A stretch of DNA of 44,151 bases from CALMEH01 sp964548225 (GCA_964548225.1 CAZJQP010000033.1:1-44151); one strand, 5' to 3'. Counted from the stretch's first letter, positions 1 through 7,337 are shown. Notes: generated by a model from the letters alone, not told the origin. Program-made: numbers and translations.

Positions 1-64
1 CAGCTGGGAGAGCGCATGACTGGCAGTCATGAGGTCAGGGGTTCGATCCCCCTCGTCTCCACCA
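1..64 (+). tRNA. tRNA-Ala (anticodon GGC), 5' end cut by window edge
   Basis: The visible part runs from the D-arm region to an encoded CCA at 62-64. The anticodon stem CATGA/TCATG encloses a seven-base loop, CTGGCAG, with anticodon GGC, which reads the alanine codon GCC. The T arm has the usual TTCGATC loop between AGGGG and CCCCT. The 3' acceptor strand is CGTCTCC followed by discriminator A. Its fifth base is T at the position equivalent to 70, as expected for the G3:U70 alanine identity pair, although base 3 lies outside the window. Confidence 0.93.
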
Positions 65-73
65 GAATTTTTT

Positions 74-98
74 AGGCATCTTTCGAGATGTCTTTTTT
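74..98 (+). terminator. Rho-independent terminator of the tRNA-Ala gene
   Basis: GGCATCT (75-81) and AGATGTC (86-92) form a seven-pair stem with one G-U pair, closed by a TTCG tetraloop and followed by six T residues. It starts ten bases after the tRNA CCA end and stops just short of the nadB stop codon on the other strand. Confidence 0.85.
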
Positions 99-101
99 AT
101 T

Positions 102-1667
102 TTAGAAATTTATTTTTTCGCTTGAGGAAATTTCTGTGCCGAGTTTTTGGATTGAATGTTTGTCCCAATTTTTATCATCGCGTTCGGGGAAATCGGTGCG
201 AAAATGTCCGCCACGTGATTCTTCGCGCCAGAGTGCGCTACTAGCAACCAACTTTGCCAAGCTGACGAAATTGCGCGAAGACGCGGAAAGATTTGCTTGG
301 GAAATTTGTTCAAATTCCTTCAAAGCGCGTTGCAAAGAATCTTTATCGCGCAGAATTCCAACTCGTTCCCACATTACGCGCTTGACGCGCTTTTTTACGG
401 CAGTGGAAATTTCAGAAGATTGGTCTTTGGTTTTTGGTTTTCGGTTTTCGGTTTCGTAATTCGTAATTTGTAATTCGTAATTGTCGGAAATTGCCGCTTC
501 TCCGGCTCGTGCGCCGAAAACCAAGCCTTCGAGAAGTGAATTCGATGCCAGACGATTTGCGCCGTGAACGCCTGTGCAAGTAACTTCACCTGCGGCATAT
601 AAACCTTTTAAAGTGCTTCGTCCGTGCAAATCCGTGCGGATTCCGCCCATACAATAATGCGATGCGGGCGAAACGGGTAGCAAATTTTTAGCAATGTTTA
701 AGTCGTAAAATTTGCAGGTTTCATAGATTTTCGGGAATCTTTCGCGTAAAAACTCTTCGCTCATTGCAGTCATATCAAGAAAAACATTGCGCGTTCCGGT
801 TCTTCTCATTTCGGCGACAATCGAGCGCGAAACAATATCTCTTGGTGCAAGCTCAAGGCGTTCATCATAATTTCCCATAAATCGTTCGCCTTGTGAATTT
901 CGCAAAATTCCGCCTTCGCCGCGCATTGCTTCGCTCAATAAAAATCGTGGCGCGTTTTCAATGTTCAAAGCGGTCGGATGAAATTGGACAAATTCCATAT
1001 CAGCCATTTCCGCGCCTGCAAAATAAGCCATCGCCATTCCGTCGCCGGTTGCAACCGGTGGATTTGTTGTGTGTTGATAAAGTTGTCCTGCACCGCCGGT
1101 GCATAAAATTACGGCTTTAGCGAAAATTTCACGCGGAGCGCGAAGAATCGGATCGAGAAACCGCACACCAACGCATCTGCCGTCTGCTACCAAAAGACTT
1201 TCCGTATTCGCAAACGGCATCAAAACAATCGTTTTTTCTTGTCTTGCTCTGGCAATCAAAGCGCGGACGATTTCCTTTCCGGTCGAATCACCGTGGGCGT
1301 GTAAAATTCTCCGTCTTGAATGTGCGGCTTCTTGCGTAAAAACCAAATTTCCGCCGTCGCGGTCAAATTCCGTTCCCCATTCGATAAGTTGTTTGATGTA
1401 TTTCGTGCCTTCGGTAACAAGCGTTTCAACCGCTGCGACATCGCAAAGTCCTGCGCCCGCAATGAGCGTGTCTTCTTCGTGAAGTTCAGCGTTATCGTCG
1501 TCGGACAAAACAACCGCTACGCCGCCTTGCGCATATTCGGTGTTTGATTCCGACGCTTTGTCCTTCGTCAAAACCGTAACCCGTGCGCCCGATTTTGCCA
1601 ATTCAATCGAAGCCCGAAGTCCCGCCACGCCGCTGCCGATTACGATAAAATCAGTTTCCAATGCCAT
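102..1667 (-). CDS. nadB: L-aspartate oxidase NadB
   Basis: This flavoenzyme oxidises L-aspartate to iminoaspartate, the first step of de novo NAD synthesis in the cytoplasm. The N-terminus has the FAD dinucleotide fold (GSGVAGLRAS), then NTEYAQGGVAV, the substrate-loop block HSRRRILHAHGD, the QFHPTAL and RGEGGILRN motifs, and GVHGANRLASNSLLEGLVF near the end of the FAD domain. I start at the ATG at 1667 (521 residues); a TTG two codons upstream is less likely. Family members are about 510-540 residues. The linker to the C-terminal helical domain, roughly residues 395-416, is encoded by a tandem heptanucleotide repeat and is the one odd part. It could be confused with the succinate dehydrogenase flavoprotein, but the length and the separate sdhA in this window argue against that. 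No nadA or nadC lies next to it here. Confidence 0.93.
   Translation of the reverse strand: MALETDFIVIGSGVAGLRASIELAKSGARVTVLTKDKASESNTEYAQGGVAVVLSDDDNAELHEEDTLIAGAGLCDVAAVETLVTEGTKYIKQLIEWGTEFDRDGGNLVFTQEAAHSRRRILHAHGDSTGKEIVRALIARARQEKTIVLMPFANTESLLVADGRCVGVRFLDPILRAPREIFAKAVILCTGGAGQLYQHTTNPPVATGDGMAMAYFAGAEMADMEFVQFHPTALNIENAPRFLLSEAMRGEGGILRNSQGERFMGNYDERLELAPRDIVSRSIVAEMRRTGTRNVFLDMTAMSEEFLRERFPKIYETCKFYDLNIAKNLLPVSPASHYCMGGIRTDLHGRSTLKGLYAAGEVTCTGVHGANRLASNSLLEGLVFGARAGEAAISDNYELQITNYETENRKPKTKDQSSEISTAVKKRVKRVMWERVGILRDKDSLQRALKEFEQISQANLSASSRNFVSLAKLVASSALWREESRGGHFRTDFPERDDKNWDKHSIQKLGTEISSSEKINF
420..484 (-). repeat. In-frame heptanucleotide tandem repeat inside nadB
   Basis: Read on the coding strand, the tract is about nine degenerate 7-nt units: AATTACG, AATTACA, AATTACG, AATTACG, AAACCGA, AAACCGA, AAACCAA, AAACCAA, AGACCAA. 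The unit changes from an AATTACG type to an AAACCGA type half way. Because 7 is not a multiple of 3, the peptide repeats every seven residues (NYELQIT, NYETEN). The tract keeps the reading frame open and lies in the linker before the C-terminal helical domain. Confidence 0.9.
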
Positions 1668-1702
1668 TAACAAAAATGTAGCAAATTATTGTGAGAAAAG
1701 GA

Positions 1703-1734
1703 AAAAGCCCGTCTGAAAATTCAGACGGGCTTTT
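1703..1734 (-). terminator. Bidirectional-looking terminator hairpin
   Basis: AAAAGCCCGTCTGAA (1703-1717) is perfectly complementary to TTCAGACGGGCTTTT (1720-1734). It lies four bases beyond the stop of the minus-strand BON gene that ends at 1738. On the minus strand the stem ends in a T-rich run, so it most likely terminates the 3510-1738 gene set before nadB. Confidence 0.88.
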
Positions 1735-1737
1735 CAG

Positions 1738-2679
1738 TTATTTTTCGGTCATTTCATTTCTAATCGGTTTTCCGCCGTTTGCTTCTTGCGCGGCTTGCAC
1801 TGCCTCCGCTAATTTTCCTTTCGGAACCGTGCCGCGAAGTGTCATCGGCGTGGTCGAACCATCAACCGTAATATCATAAAACCCTTTTATTAACATCGCG
1901 TTTTGAACTTTTTGAACCATTTCATAATTAGAAATTTTATTAGAGTCTTCTTGCTTTTTAATTTGCTCTGTCGAGGCAATATTTTTTACTTGCGGCGGTT
2001 CAAAAGTTTGTATTTCTTTTATGAATAAAATGATGCTTTCGTCCGTATCTTTGCGCTGAACTTTTATTGCAAAAATTGCGTCGCCTTCTCCATAGCGAAC
2101 AACTCGCGCAAGAAAAATATTTCCTACCGAAACGGAAACTTTATATTTAAATGTCAGATTGCTTGAAATATATTCACTTTTTGCATCTTTAACTTCTGTC
2201 GGCGGCTGATATTTGGCAAGTGCGATGACTTCACGGTTTTGTTCATCTATTAATTCAAATTGTGTTCTGCCGATATTAGCAATAAATCCGAGATTTTTTT
2301 CTTCTTTAACAAATTCGAGTGTGCCGTTTTTATACTCGATTCGAGGAGCAAAATAAAAACGTGCTACTTGGTCAAATACATAAATCGAACCGCCAGTGTT
2401 GTTTTCTATTAAATCATCTATTGATTTATCGGGAAAAAGCCTAACTGCTGTTGCGCCGATTTTATCAGCTTCCGCTTTGTCTTCATCGCTGACAGAAAGA
2501 ATTTCATTACTAATTTCATCTTGACGCTCCTGCATTTGGTCAAGTTGTTTCTGCATCTGTTCGATTTTTGAATCAAGATTACGCATTTCTTCAATTTTCT
2601 CCCGGCGTGATTGTTCTTGAGCGAAGATTGCAACTGAAAAAATGAAAAGCAGAATCGAGAATTTGAGAAAAAATTTCAT
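1738..2679 (-). CDS. Secreted coiled-coil protein with a C-terminal BON-like tail
   Basis: The 313-residue product begins with a signal peptide (MKFFLKFSILLFIFSVAIFAQ). A charged coiled coil follows at about residues 25-60, rich in KIEQMQKQL and MQERQDEI patterns. Then comes a roughly 180-residue beta-rich domain I do not recognise. The last 50 residues (KGFYDITVD, LRGTVPKGK, AVQAAQEANGGKP) closely match the C-terminus of the lipoprotein at 3163-3510 and look like half of a BON domain, a fold associated with membrane or peptidoglycan binding. I start at 2679 because GGAGG lies five bases upstream; the longer frame to 2727 runs through a terminator stem. The protein is probably periplasmic and envelope-associated; its exact role is unknown. 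Confidence 0.75.
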   Translation of the reverse strand: MKFFLKFSILLFIFSVAIFAQEQSRREKIEEMRNLDSKIEQMQKQLDQMQERQDEISNEILSVSDEDKAEADKIGATAVRLFPDKSIDDLIENNTGGSIYVFDQVARFYFAPRIEYKNGTLEFVKEEKNLGFIANIGRTQFELIDEQNREVIALAKYQPPTEVKDAKSEYISSNLTFKYKVSVSVGNIFLARVVRYGEGDAIFAIKVQRKDTDESIILFIKEIQTFEPPQVKNIASTEQIKKQEDSNKISNYEMVQKVQNAMLIKGFYDITVDGSTTPMTLRGTVPKGKLAEAVQAAQEANGGKPIRNEMTEK

Positions 2680-2697
2680 AAAAACCTCCGAAATAAA

Positions 2698-2744
2698 AAA
2701 GCGTTCTGAAACATTTGCTAAAGGCAAACATATCAGAACGCTTT
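2698..2744 (-). terminator. Terminator after the LysM/BON gene
   Basis: AAAGCGTTCTGA (2698-2709) pairs with TCAGAACGCTTT (2733-2744). The loop holds a second short stem, TTTGC/GCAAA. It sits between the stop at 2766 and the RBS of the next minus-strand gene, so the three BON genes are probably at least partly separate transcription units. Confidence 0.8.
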
Positions 2745-2765
2745 GATAAAAAGCAACAAAAATTA

Positions 2766-3137
2766 TTATCCTTGCGGAATGGTTAATTCTTGTCCCGGGA
2801 AAATTTTATCGGGATTGTCGAGTTTGTCGCGGTTGGCTTCGAAGATGTCGTTCCAGCTCACGCCGTATTTCGCACCGATTTTGCTCAGGTTGTCGCCCGA
2901 TTGAACCGTGTAAGTGTTCGACGCGGCTTCAGGAGCAGTAACGTCCAAAACCAAATCGCCAGAACGGTAATCGGGGTCGAGTCTGCCGTATTCGTCCCAG
3001 AGCATCTGTTTGATGTCTGCACTAGGCGCACTGCCTTCGATTTTGATAAACCCTTCGCCTTCGGTGATGTTTAATCCCGAAATTCCCGCACCGTTCGCCA
3101 TGTCAATCAACGATTGATATTTTTCTTGTAAAGACAT
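2766..3137 (-). CDS. BON-LysM protein, Kbp (YgaU) type
   Basis: This 123-residue protein has an N-terminal BON-like domain (about residues 10-68) and a C-terminal LysM domain (about 74-121: NTYTVQSGDNLSKIGAKYGV, then FPGQELTIP). That is the order and size of the Escherichia coli potassium-binding protein Kbp. LysM binds N-acetylglucosamine polymers such as peptidoglycan. No signal peptide is visible, as in Kbp. The start has a strong AGGAGG about eight bases upstream. Its neighbours on both sides carry BON-type tails, so the three genes form an envelope-related cluster. The family call is secure; K+ binding or a stress role is inferred from the family only. Confidence 0.87.
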   Translation of the reverse strand: MSLQEKYQSLIDMANGAGISGLNITEGEGFIKIEGSAPSADIKQMLWDEYGRLDPDYRSGDLVLDVTAPEAASNTYTVQSGDNLSKIGAKYGVSWNDIFEANRDKLDNPDKIFPGQELTIPQG

Positions 3138-3162
3138 TTTAATTTCCTCCTATTGTCTCAGA

Positions 3163-3510
3163 CTATTTTTCGGTTAATTCGCTCTTGACGGGTTTGCCGC
3201 CGTTGGCTTCTTGTGCCGCTTGAACTGCTTCCGCCATCTTTCCTTTAGGAACTGAGCCGCGAAGTGTCGCCGGAGTTGTTGCAACGTCAACCGTTACGTC
3301 TTTGAAACCTTTTGCTTTCAAAGCGTCTTCGATTTTCGATTTCAAATTCGGATCGGTCTTCGGTGCTTCGTTCGTTACGGGAACAGGGGTCGGCTTGTTC
3401 GCATTTGCATTCGCATTCGCATTATTCGAATTCGTATTGCTTCCGCCGCCGCACGCCGAGATAAATAAAAGACTTGCTAAACCAAGTGTTCCTAATAATT
3501 TAATTTTCAT
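3163..3510 (-). CDS. Small BON-domain lipoprotein
   Basis: A 115-residue protein with a lipoprotein signal peptide ending in the lipobox LFISAC, so Cys20 is the likely lipidated residue. A low-complexity Asn/Ala-rich and Pro-rich linker (about residues 21-55) leads to a BON-like domain of about 60 residues. AGGAGG precedes the ATG. The last 50 residues are nearly the same as the tail of the protein at 1738-2679 (LRG-VPKGK-AEAVQAAQEANGGKP), so the two genes share a duplicated module. Probably anchored in the inner or outer membrane facing the periplasm. The role is unknown. The 160 bases upstream to aroK are AT-rich and probably hold the promoter. Confidence 0.8.
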   Translation of the reverse strand: MKIKLLGTLGLASLLFISACGGGSNTNSNNANANANANKPTPVPVTNEAPKTDPNLKSKIEDALKAKGFKDVTVDVATTPATLRGSVPKGKMAEAVQAAQEANGGKPVKSELTEK

Positions 3511-3669
3511 TAATTTCCTCCTGAAAATCCTATCTTCTTATTTTTATTTTTTGATAAAGGCGCAGATTTCTCCAACAGCCCTTATAAATTTTTATACTAA
3601 AAATTCAGACGTATATTATCTATAAAAATTTACTAATGCAAGCCGAAAAATTCAAAATTTTGTGTTTTT

Positions 3670-4182
3670 TTACAAAAAAACTTCTTCGACAATTTTTTTG
3701 GCAAGCTCAAACGAGTTAAGTTCAGGTTTTACAATAAAATGCCAATCTGCCAGACAATAATATTTTTCGCGTTCTTGAAAGAGTTTTTGAGCGTTTCGTT
3801 TGTTTTTGGCGATTGGTCGTTCGCGTTTTGAATGTTTTATGTTTTGCCAGCAGTGTTCGAAACTCGATTCGAGCCAGATAACGGTGCAATCGGTTTCGCG
3901 GATAATTTTGCGATTTTCTTCCAAAGTCCACGCGCCGCCACCAAGCGCGATGATGCGCGTTCCGCTTTGCAAGATTTTTTGTAGATTTTCGGTTTCAATT
4001 TCACGAAAACGCGCTTCGCCGTCCGAATTGATAATGTCGGCAATCGTCCGTTTTTCTACACTTTCAATAACTGCGTCCAAATCCAGCTTTTCGCATTTCA
4101 GCAAATACGACAAATGCCGCGCGACGGTTGATTTGCCAACGCCCATAAAGCCGGTTAAGATTATGCGTTTTTCGTGATTCAT
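3670..4182 (-). CDS. aroK: Shikimate kinase
   Basis: Transfers phosphate from ATP to shikimate, the fifth step of the common aromatic pathway, in the cytoplasm. The 170-residue product has Walker A GFMGVGKST at about residues 11-19, the shikimate-binding Asp in LDLD, the Arg in ARFREIE, the GGG loop (IALGGGAW), and a lid region containing RERP. The length matches the family (about 170-180). I start at the ATG at 4182 (MNHEKR); the frame stays open to 4272 only because it reads through the inverted repeat between aroA and aroK, and those residues have no counterpart in the family. It lies directly downstream of aroA, the gene for the next enzyme of the pathway, so the pair is probably co-transcribed. 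Confidence 0.92.
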   Translation of the reverse strand: MNHEKRIILTGFMGVGKSTVARHLSYLLKCEKLDLDAVIESVEKRTIADIINSDGEARFREIETENLQKILQSGTRIIALGGGAWTLEENRKIIRETDCTVIWLESSFEHCWQNIKHSKRERPIAKNKRNAQKLFQEREKYYCLADWHFIVKPELNSFELAKKIVEEVFL

Positions 4183-4192
4183 TAAGATTTTT

Positions 4193-4270
4193 GCCTGCGA
4201 AACATACGAAAACAACGAAAAAAGGAATTTTTTTGTTTTACTTTTCGCGTGTTTCGTATGCTTTGCAGGC
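4193..4270. repeat. Palindrome of 9-nt repeat units between aroA and aroK
   Basis: The left arm starts GCCTGCGAAACATACGAAA (4193) and the right arm, read from 4270 on the other strand, starts GCCTGCAAAGCATACGAAA. Within each arm a degenerate 9-nt unit recurs (CGAAACATA, CGAAAACAA, CGAAAAAAG). The element nearly fills the space between the aroA stop and the aroK start. Confidence 0.88.
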
Positions 4271-4273
4271 AAA

Positions 4274-5560
4274 TTATTTCTTTACATTTTCTAAAATCTG
4301 AAAAAATTCGGGAAACGAAACCGCCGCCGATTCTGCACCGTTGATTTCGGTTTCGCCTGTTGCGAAAAGCGCGGCAACGGCAAAAGCCATCGCAATTCGA
4401 TGATCGCCGAAGCTGTCAATCGTTGCACCTTTTAGATTCGACTTTTCAACGCGAAAACCGTCATCGAATTCTTCGACTTTTGCATTCATTCGCCTTAAAT
4501 TTTCGACAACTGCCGCAATTCTGTCCGATTCTTTAACGCGCAATTCCTGTGCGCCGCGAATTTCCAAACCGCCCTCGATTTGCGTTCCGAAAATCGCCAA
4601 GACCGGAATTTCATCAATTAAATTAGCAATAATTTTTCCGTCTAAAAGATTGACGTTTGATTTCAGCATCAGATTTTGATGACCTTTTACGCAAATATCG
4701 CCAACAATTTCGCCGGAAACTTCTTTTTTGTTTGAAATTTTAATATTCGCGCCGAAATTTACCAAAACTTCTAAAATCGCCGTTCGCGTCGGATTCAAAC
4801 CGACATTTTCTATATAAATCTCCGAATCTTCCAAACACGCTGCTGCCACGAGAAAAAACGCCGCCGAAGAAATGTCCGAAGGAATTTGCAAATCCTTCGC
4901 GGTTAATTCGGCATTTCCCGAAACCGCGATTCGATTATCGGAAATTTTAAGATTCGCACCGAGAAAATTTAACATTTTTTCGGTATGATTGCGCGTCTGC
5001 GTCGGTTCGATGACGGAAGTTTCACCATCAGCGTTCAAACCTGCCAGCAAAATGCACGATTTTACTTGCGCCGAAGCCATCGGCAAATCGTAGGAAATTG
5101 CGCGAAGCGGATTTTTTCCGTAAATTTTAAGCGGCAGACAACTTTCATTTGATTCAACCTCTGCGCCCATCTGCGTTAAAGGCTCGATAATTCGGCGCAT
5201 CGGGCGTTTCGACAAACTTTCGTCTCCGATTAAAATTGACTCGAAATTTTGCCCAGCCAAAATACCGGAAATTAATCGAACAGTCGTTCCCGAATTTCCG
5301 CAATCAAGCGGTTTTTCGCTTTTTTGAAAACCTTTTTTGCCTACACCTTTGATAAAAACCGTTGAGTTTTCCCGAAAAATTTCTACGCCTAATTGTTGCA
5401 AACATTGCAGCGTCGAAGCGCAATCCGCACTCGTCGCAAAATTTTCGATGTGCGTTTCGCCCGTTGCCATTGAAGCGAAAAGCGCGGCGCGATGCGAAAT
5501 TGATTTATCGCCGGGCAAAACAATTTTTCCTTGCAAAGATTTTGCAGGCTTGATTTTCAT
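4274..5560 (-). CDS. aroA: 3-phosphoshikimate 1-carboxyvinyltransferase (EPSP synthase)
   Basis: Joins phosphoenolpyruvate to shikimate-3-phosphate to give EPSP, the sixth step of the shikimate pathway. Motifs in order: LPGDKSISHRAAL near the N-terminus, GNSGTTVRL, SKRPMRRIIEPL, a central DEIPVLAIF, KESDRIA, and FGDHRIAMAFA near the C-terminus. From the ATG at 5560 (MKIKPAKSL) the product is 428 residues, the normal family length; the frame extends 15 codons further upstream without family support. No clear Shine-Dalgarno is visible at this start. The GNSGT variant, with Ser where many enzymes have Ala, is common in class II-like enzymes, but inhibitor sensitivity cannot be read from this alone. 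Divergent from the anti-sigma gene at 5748. Confidence 0.94.
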   Translation of the reverse strand: MKIKPAKSLQGKIVLPGDKSISHRAALFASMATGETHIENFATSADCASTLQCLQQLGVEIFRENSTVFIKGVGKKGFQKSEKPLDCGNSGTTVRLISGILAGQNFESILIGDESLSKRPMRRIIEPLTQMGAEVESNESCLPLKIYGKNPLRAISYDLPMASAQVKSCILLAGLNADGETSVIEPTQTRNHTEKMLNFLGANLKISDNRIAVSGNAELTAKDLQIPSDISSAAFFLVAAACLEDSEIYIENVGLNPTRTAILEVLVNFGANIKISNKKEVSGEIVGDICVKGHQNLMLKSNVNLLDGKIIANLIDEIPVLAIFGTQIEGGLEIRGAQELRVKESDRIAAVVENLRRMNAKVEEFDDGFRVEKSNLKGATIDSFGDHRIAMAFAVAALFATGETEINGAESAAVSFPEFFQILENVKK

Positions 5561-5747
5561 AGACAAATTGCTGAAGTCCGCACAAAGTAAGGGCGAAATA
5601 ATCAATTTTTAAATACTGCAAATTGATAATAACAAAACAACCAATAGAGCGAAAGACACGCTTACTTCGTGCGCGTTTCTGCAATAAACCATTTGCTTTT
5701 TTTACATAAACTATGCCAAAATCTTAAACTTATTAAAGATAAACTCG

Positions 5748-6161
5748 ATGACGGAGAAAGCAATCGAACTCAAACTGCCAAGCAGACTCGAATCAATAGA
5801 CGAAGCCGTTACGCAAGCGGTCAAATTCGCTTCGGGCATCGGTTTGTCTGAAGAAGAACTTTACGCGATTGATATGGCAATGCGTGAATCGGTTGCCAAT
5901 GCGGTCAAACACGGTAATCTTTTAGATGAAACAAAGCCGGTCGTCATAGCGTTAAGCGATTCGGTAAAAGGTTTTGAAGTTTCGGTGCGCGATTTCGGCA
6001 AAGGTTTCGATGTTGACGAAATTCCCGATCCGACAAATCCCGAAAATCTTTTAAAGGCAACGGGACGCGGAATTCTTTTTATCCGAACTTTTATGGATGA
6101 AGTCGAATGGACAAATCATTCGGAAGGCGGAACAATTATTAAAATGCTCAAAAAGCACTAA
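5748..6161 (+). CDS. RsbW-type anti-sigma factor / serine-protein kinase
   Basis: A 137-residue GHKL ATPase of the HATPase_c_2 group. The N box is RESVANAVKHG (about 46-56), the G1 box DFGKGFD (82-88) and the G2 box GRGILFI (106-112). Family members bind a sigma factor and phosphorylate a STAS antagonist on serine. The STAS gene 0.5 kb downstream (6688-7032) is the obvious partner, with an unrelated four-helix-bundle gene between them. No sigma factor gene is present in the window, so the target is unknown. The TAA stop overlaps the first bases of the repeat arm that follows. Confidence 0.88.
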   Translation: MTEKAIELKLPSRLESIDEAVTQAVKFASGIGLSEEELYAIDMAMRESVANAVKHGNLLDETKPVVIALSDSVKGFEVSVRDFGKGFDVDEIPDPTNPENLLKATGRGILFIRTFMDEVEWTNHSEGGTIIKMLKKH

Positions 6162-6229
6162 AAGTGGAAAAGTTTAAAAGTGAAAAAGGGGAAAAGTTTA
6201 AAGGTTTGTAAAGTAGAAAAGTGAAAAAG
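6160..6229 (+). repeat. Left arm of 8-nt-repeat inverted pair
   Basis: Degenerate 8-nt units: AAAAGTGG, AAAAGTTT, AAAAGTGA, AAAAGGGG, AAAAGTTT, then a looser end. The innermost 22 bases (6208-6229) match the reverse complement of the outer part of the right arm (6615-6636) at 19 of 22 positions by eye. The arm covers the end of the rsbW-like stop codon and the GTG start of the next gene. Confidence 0.85.
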
Positions 6230-6595
6230 AAGGTTGAGTGTTTTGAAGATTTATTTATTTGGCAGAAAGCGGTTGAATTTGCAAAAGAGATTTATCTAAT
6301 TACTGAAAATAAAGGGCTGAAAAGTGATTTTGGATTGAAAGGACAAATACGCGATGCGGCGGTTTCGATTTCGAGCAACATTGGTGAAGGATTTGAACGT
6401 CGCTCGCGCAAAGAATATTTAAACTTCTTGAATTATGCGAAAGGCTCGGCTGGAGAAGTCCGAAGCCAATTATATGTAGCTTTTTTAGTTAATTATATTG
6501 AAAAATCGGAACTTGATGAATTACGCGAAAAAGCTAAATTTATAAGCGGTTCGATTATGAATCACATAAATTCAATCAAAATCGCCGAAGAGTGA
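6221..6595 (+). CDS. Four-helix-bundle protein, 23S rRNA intervening-sequence (S23/IVP) family
   Basis: The 124-residue product fits the family that is encoded in 23S rRNA intervening sequences and is also found free-standing. It shows the family opening FEDLFIWQKAVEFAKEIY, then LKGQIRDAAVSISSNIGEG (the most conserved block, about residues 43-61), RKEYLNFLNYAKGSAGEVRS and a last long helix. It is predicted to be all-helical and cytoplasmic. The related Avd proteins of diversity-generating retroelements bind nucleic acid; the function of free-standing copies is not known. The only usable start is a GTG that lies inside the repeat arm, with no clear Shine-Dalgarno. It splits an anti-sigma/STAS gene pair and is flanked by inverted 8-nt repeat arms, so it was probably inserted there. 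Confidence 0.88.
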   Translation: MKKKVECFEDLFIWQKAVEFAKEIYLITENKGLKSDFGLKGQIRDAAVSISSNIGEGFERRSRKEYLNFLNYAKGSAGEVRSQLYVAFLVNYIEKSELDELREKAKFISGSIMNHINSIKIAEE

Positions 6596-6636
6596 AAACT
6601 TTTTCACATTTTCACATTTTCACTTTTAAACTTTAC
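6592..6636 (+). repeat. Right arm of 8-nt-repeat inverted pair
   Basis: Units TTTTTCAC, ATTTTCAC, ATTTTCAC, TTTTAAAC, TTTAC, the inverse of the left arm at 6160-6229. The arm begins inside the stop codon of the four-helix-bundle gene. GTGAAAA/TTTTCAC at its start can also fold as a local hairpin. Confidence 0.85.
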
Positions 6637-6687
6637 AATGCTAAAATTTGCAATCGAACTTTTTTAATTATACTTTAGGAGATAACA

Positions 6688-7032
6688 ATGGCTGAACTTA
6701 ATATTTCTGAACGCCAAGCAGGCGACGTAACAATTCTCGATATGGACGGCAAAGTAACACTCGGCGAAGGCAGTGTCGCGCTTCGCAGTGCGATTCGCCG
6801 GCTTCTTGGCGAAGGCAAAAACAAGATTCTTTTGAACTTGGGCAGTGTTGCTTACGTTGATTCGAGCGGCATCGGTGAATTGGTTTCGAGCTTTACGGCG
6901 GTCAACAAAGAAGGTGGAACACTGAAACTTTTGAATTTAACGCAAAAAATTCAAGACCTTTTGGCGATTACTAAACTTTTGACTGTTTTCGAAGTTTTTG
7001 AAAACGAAGGCGATGCGCTTTCGAGTTTCTAA
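6688..7032 (+). CDS. STAS-domain anti-sigma factor antagonist
   Basis: A 114-residue single STAS domain of the SpoIIAA/RsbV type. The phosphorylation loop is AYVDSSGIGEL, with Ser59 or Ser60 the likely site modified by an RsbW-type kinase. An AGGAG six bases before the ATG supports the start. When unphosphorylated, such proteins bind the anti-sigma kinase and free the sigma factor. The partner kinase is very probably the product of 5748-6161. This start has a normal ribosome-binding site, unlike the neighbouring repeat-flanked gene. Confidence 0.9.
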   Translation: MAELNISERQAGDVTILDMDGKVTLGEGSVALRSAIRRLLGEGKNKILLNLGSVAYVDSSGIGELVSSFTAVNKEGGTLKLLNLTQKIQDLLAITKLLTVFEVFENEGDALSSF

Positions 7033-7054
7033 AATAATTTGAATTTTTAACACT

Positions 7055-7097
7055 CAGGTTTCAAATTTTGCGTTTCCCGCGCGAGGTTTGAAACCTG
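7055..7097. repeat. Inverted repeat, terminator-like, after the STAS gene
   Basis: CAGGTTTCAAA (7055-7065) is perfectly complementary to TTTGAAACCTG (7087-7097). A GC-rich centre (GCG, then CGCGCG) can extend the fold. It lies 22 bases after the STAS stop and may end that transcript. The rest of the 305-base gap to 7338 contains two similar copies of a CATCTT-containing stretch near 7118 and 7139 and the heptanucleotide palindrome at 7236-7320. Confidence 0.7.
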
Positions 7098-7235
7098 AAT
7101 TTGTTTCGGCAAAAAGGCATCTTAACCCGCCGAAAAAGCATCTTTAAAAATAGAAAGACGCAAAATATGCAGGAAAATTCTAATGTTATTCCCCTGAAAT
7201 TTCTTCGGATGTTTTACGTCTTTCAATTATAATTT

Positions 7236-7336
7236 GGATTTTGGTTTTTGGACTTTGGTTTTTGAAAATCGAATCATATATCCGATGTTTCAAGCTATCA
7301 AAGTCCAAAAACCAAAATCCAAAGACCAAAATCCAT
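7236..7336. repeat. Heptanucleotide palindrome abutting the 7338 start codon
   Basis: The 22 bases at 7236-7257 are a perfect inverted copy of 7299-7320, with a 41-base centre. Each arm is made of 7-nt units: GGATTTT, GGTTTTT, GGACTTT on the left; CAAAGTC, CAAAAAC, CAAAATC, CAAAGAC, CAAAATC on the right. The right arm runs to within one or two bases of the ATG at 7338 and takes the place of a ribosome-binding site. Confidence 0.92.
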
Positions 7337-7337
7337 A

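Noticed and set aside
4183..4272. An N-terminal extension of shikimate kinase up to 4272.
   Set aside because: The extra 30 codons read through the inverted repeat and match no family feature; the ATG at 4182 gives a normal-length enzyme.
7236..7336. A CRISPR-like array, because of the closely spaced short repeats.
   Set aside because: Units are 7 nt and directly adjacent, there are no unique spacers, and no cas gene is present.
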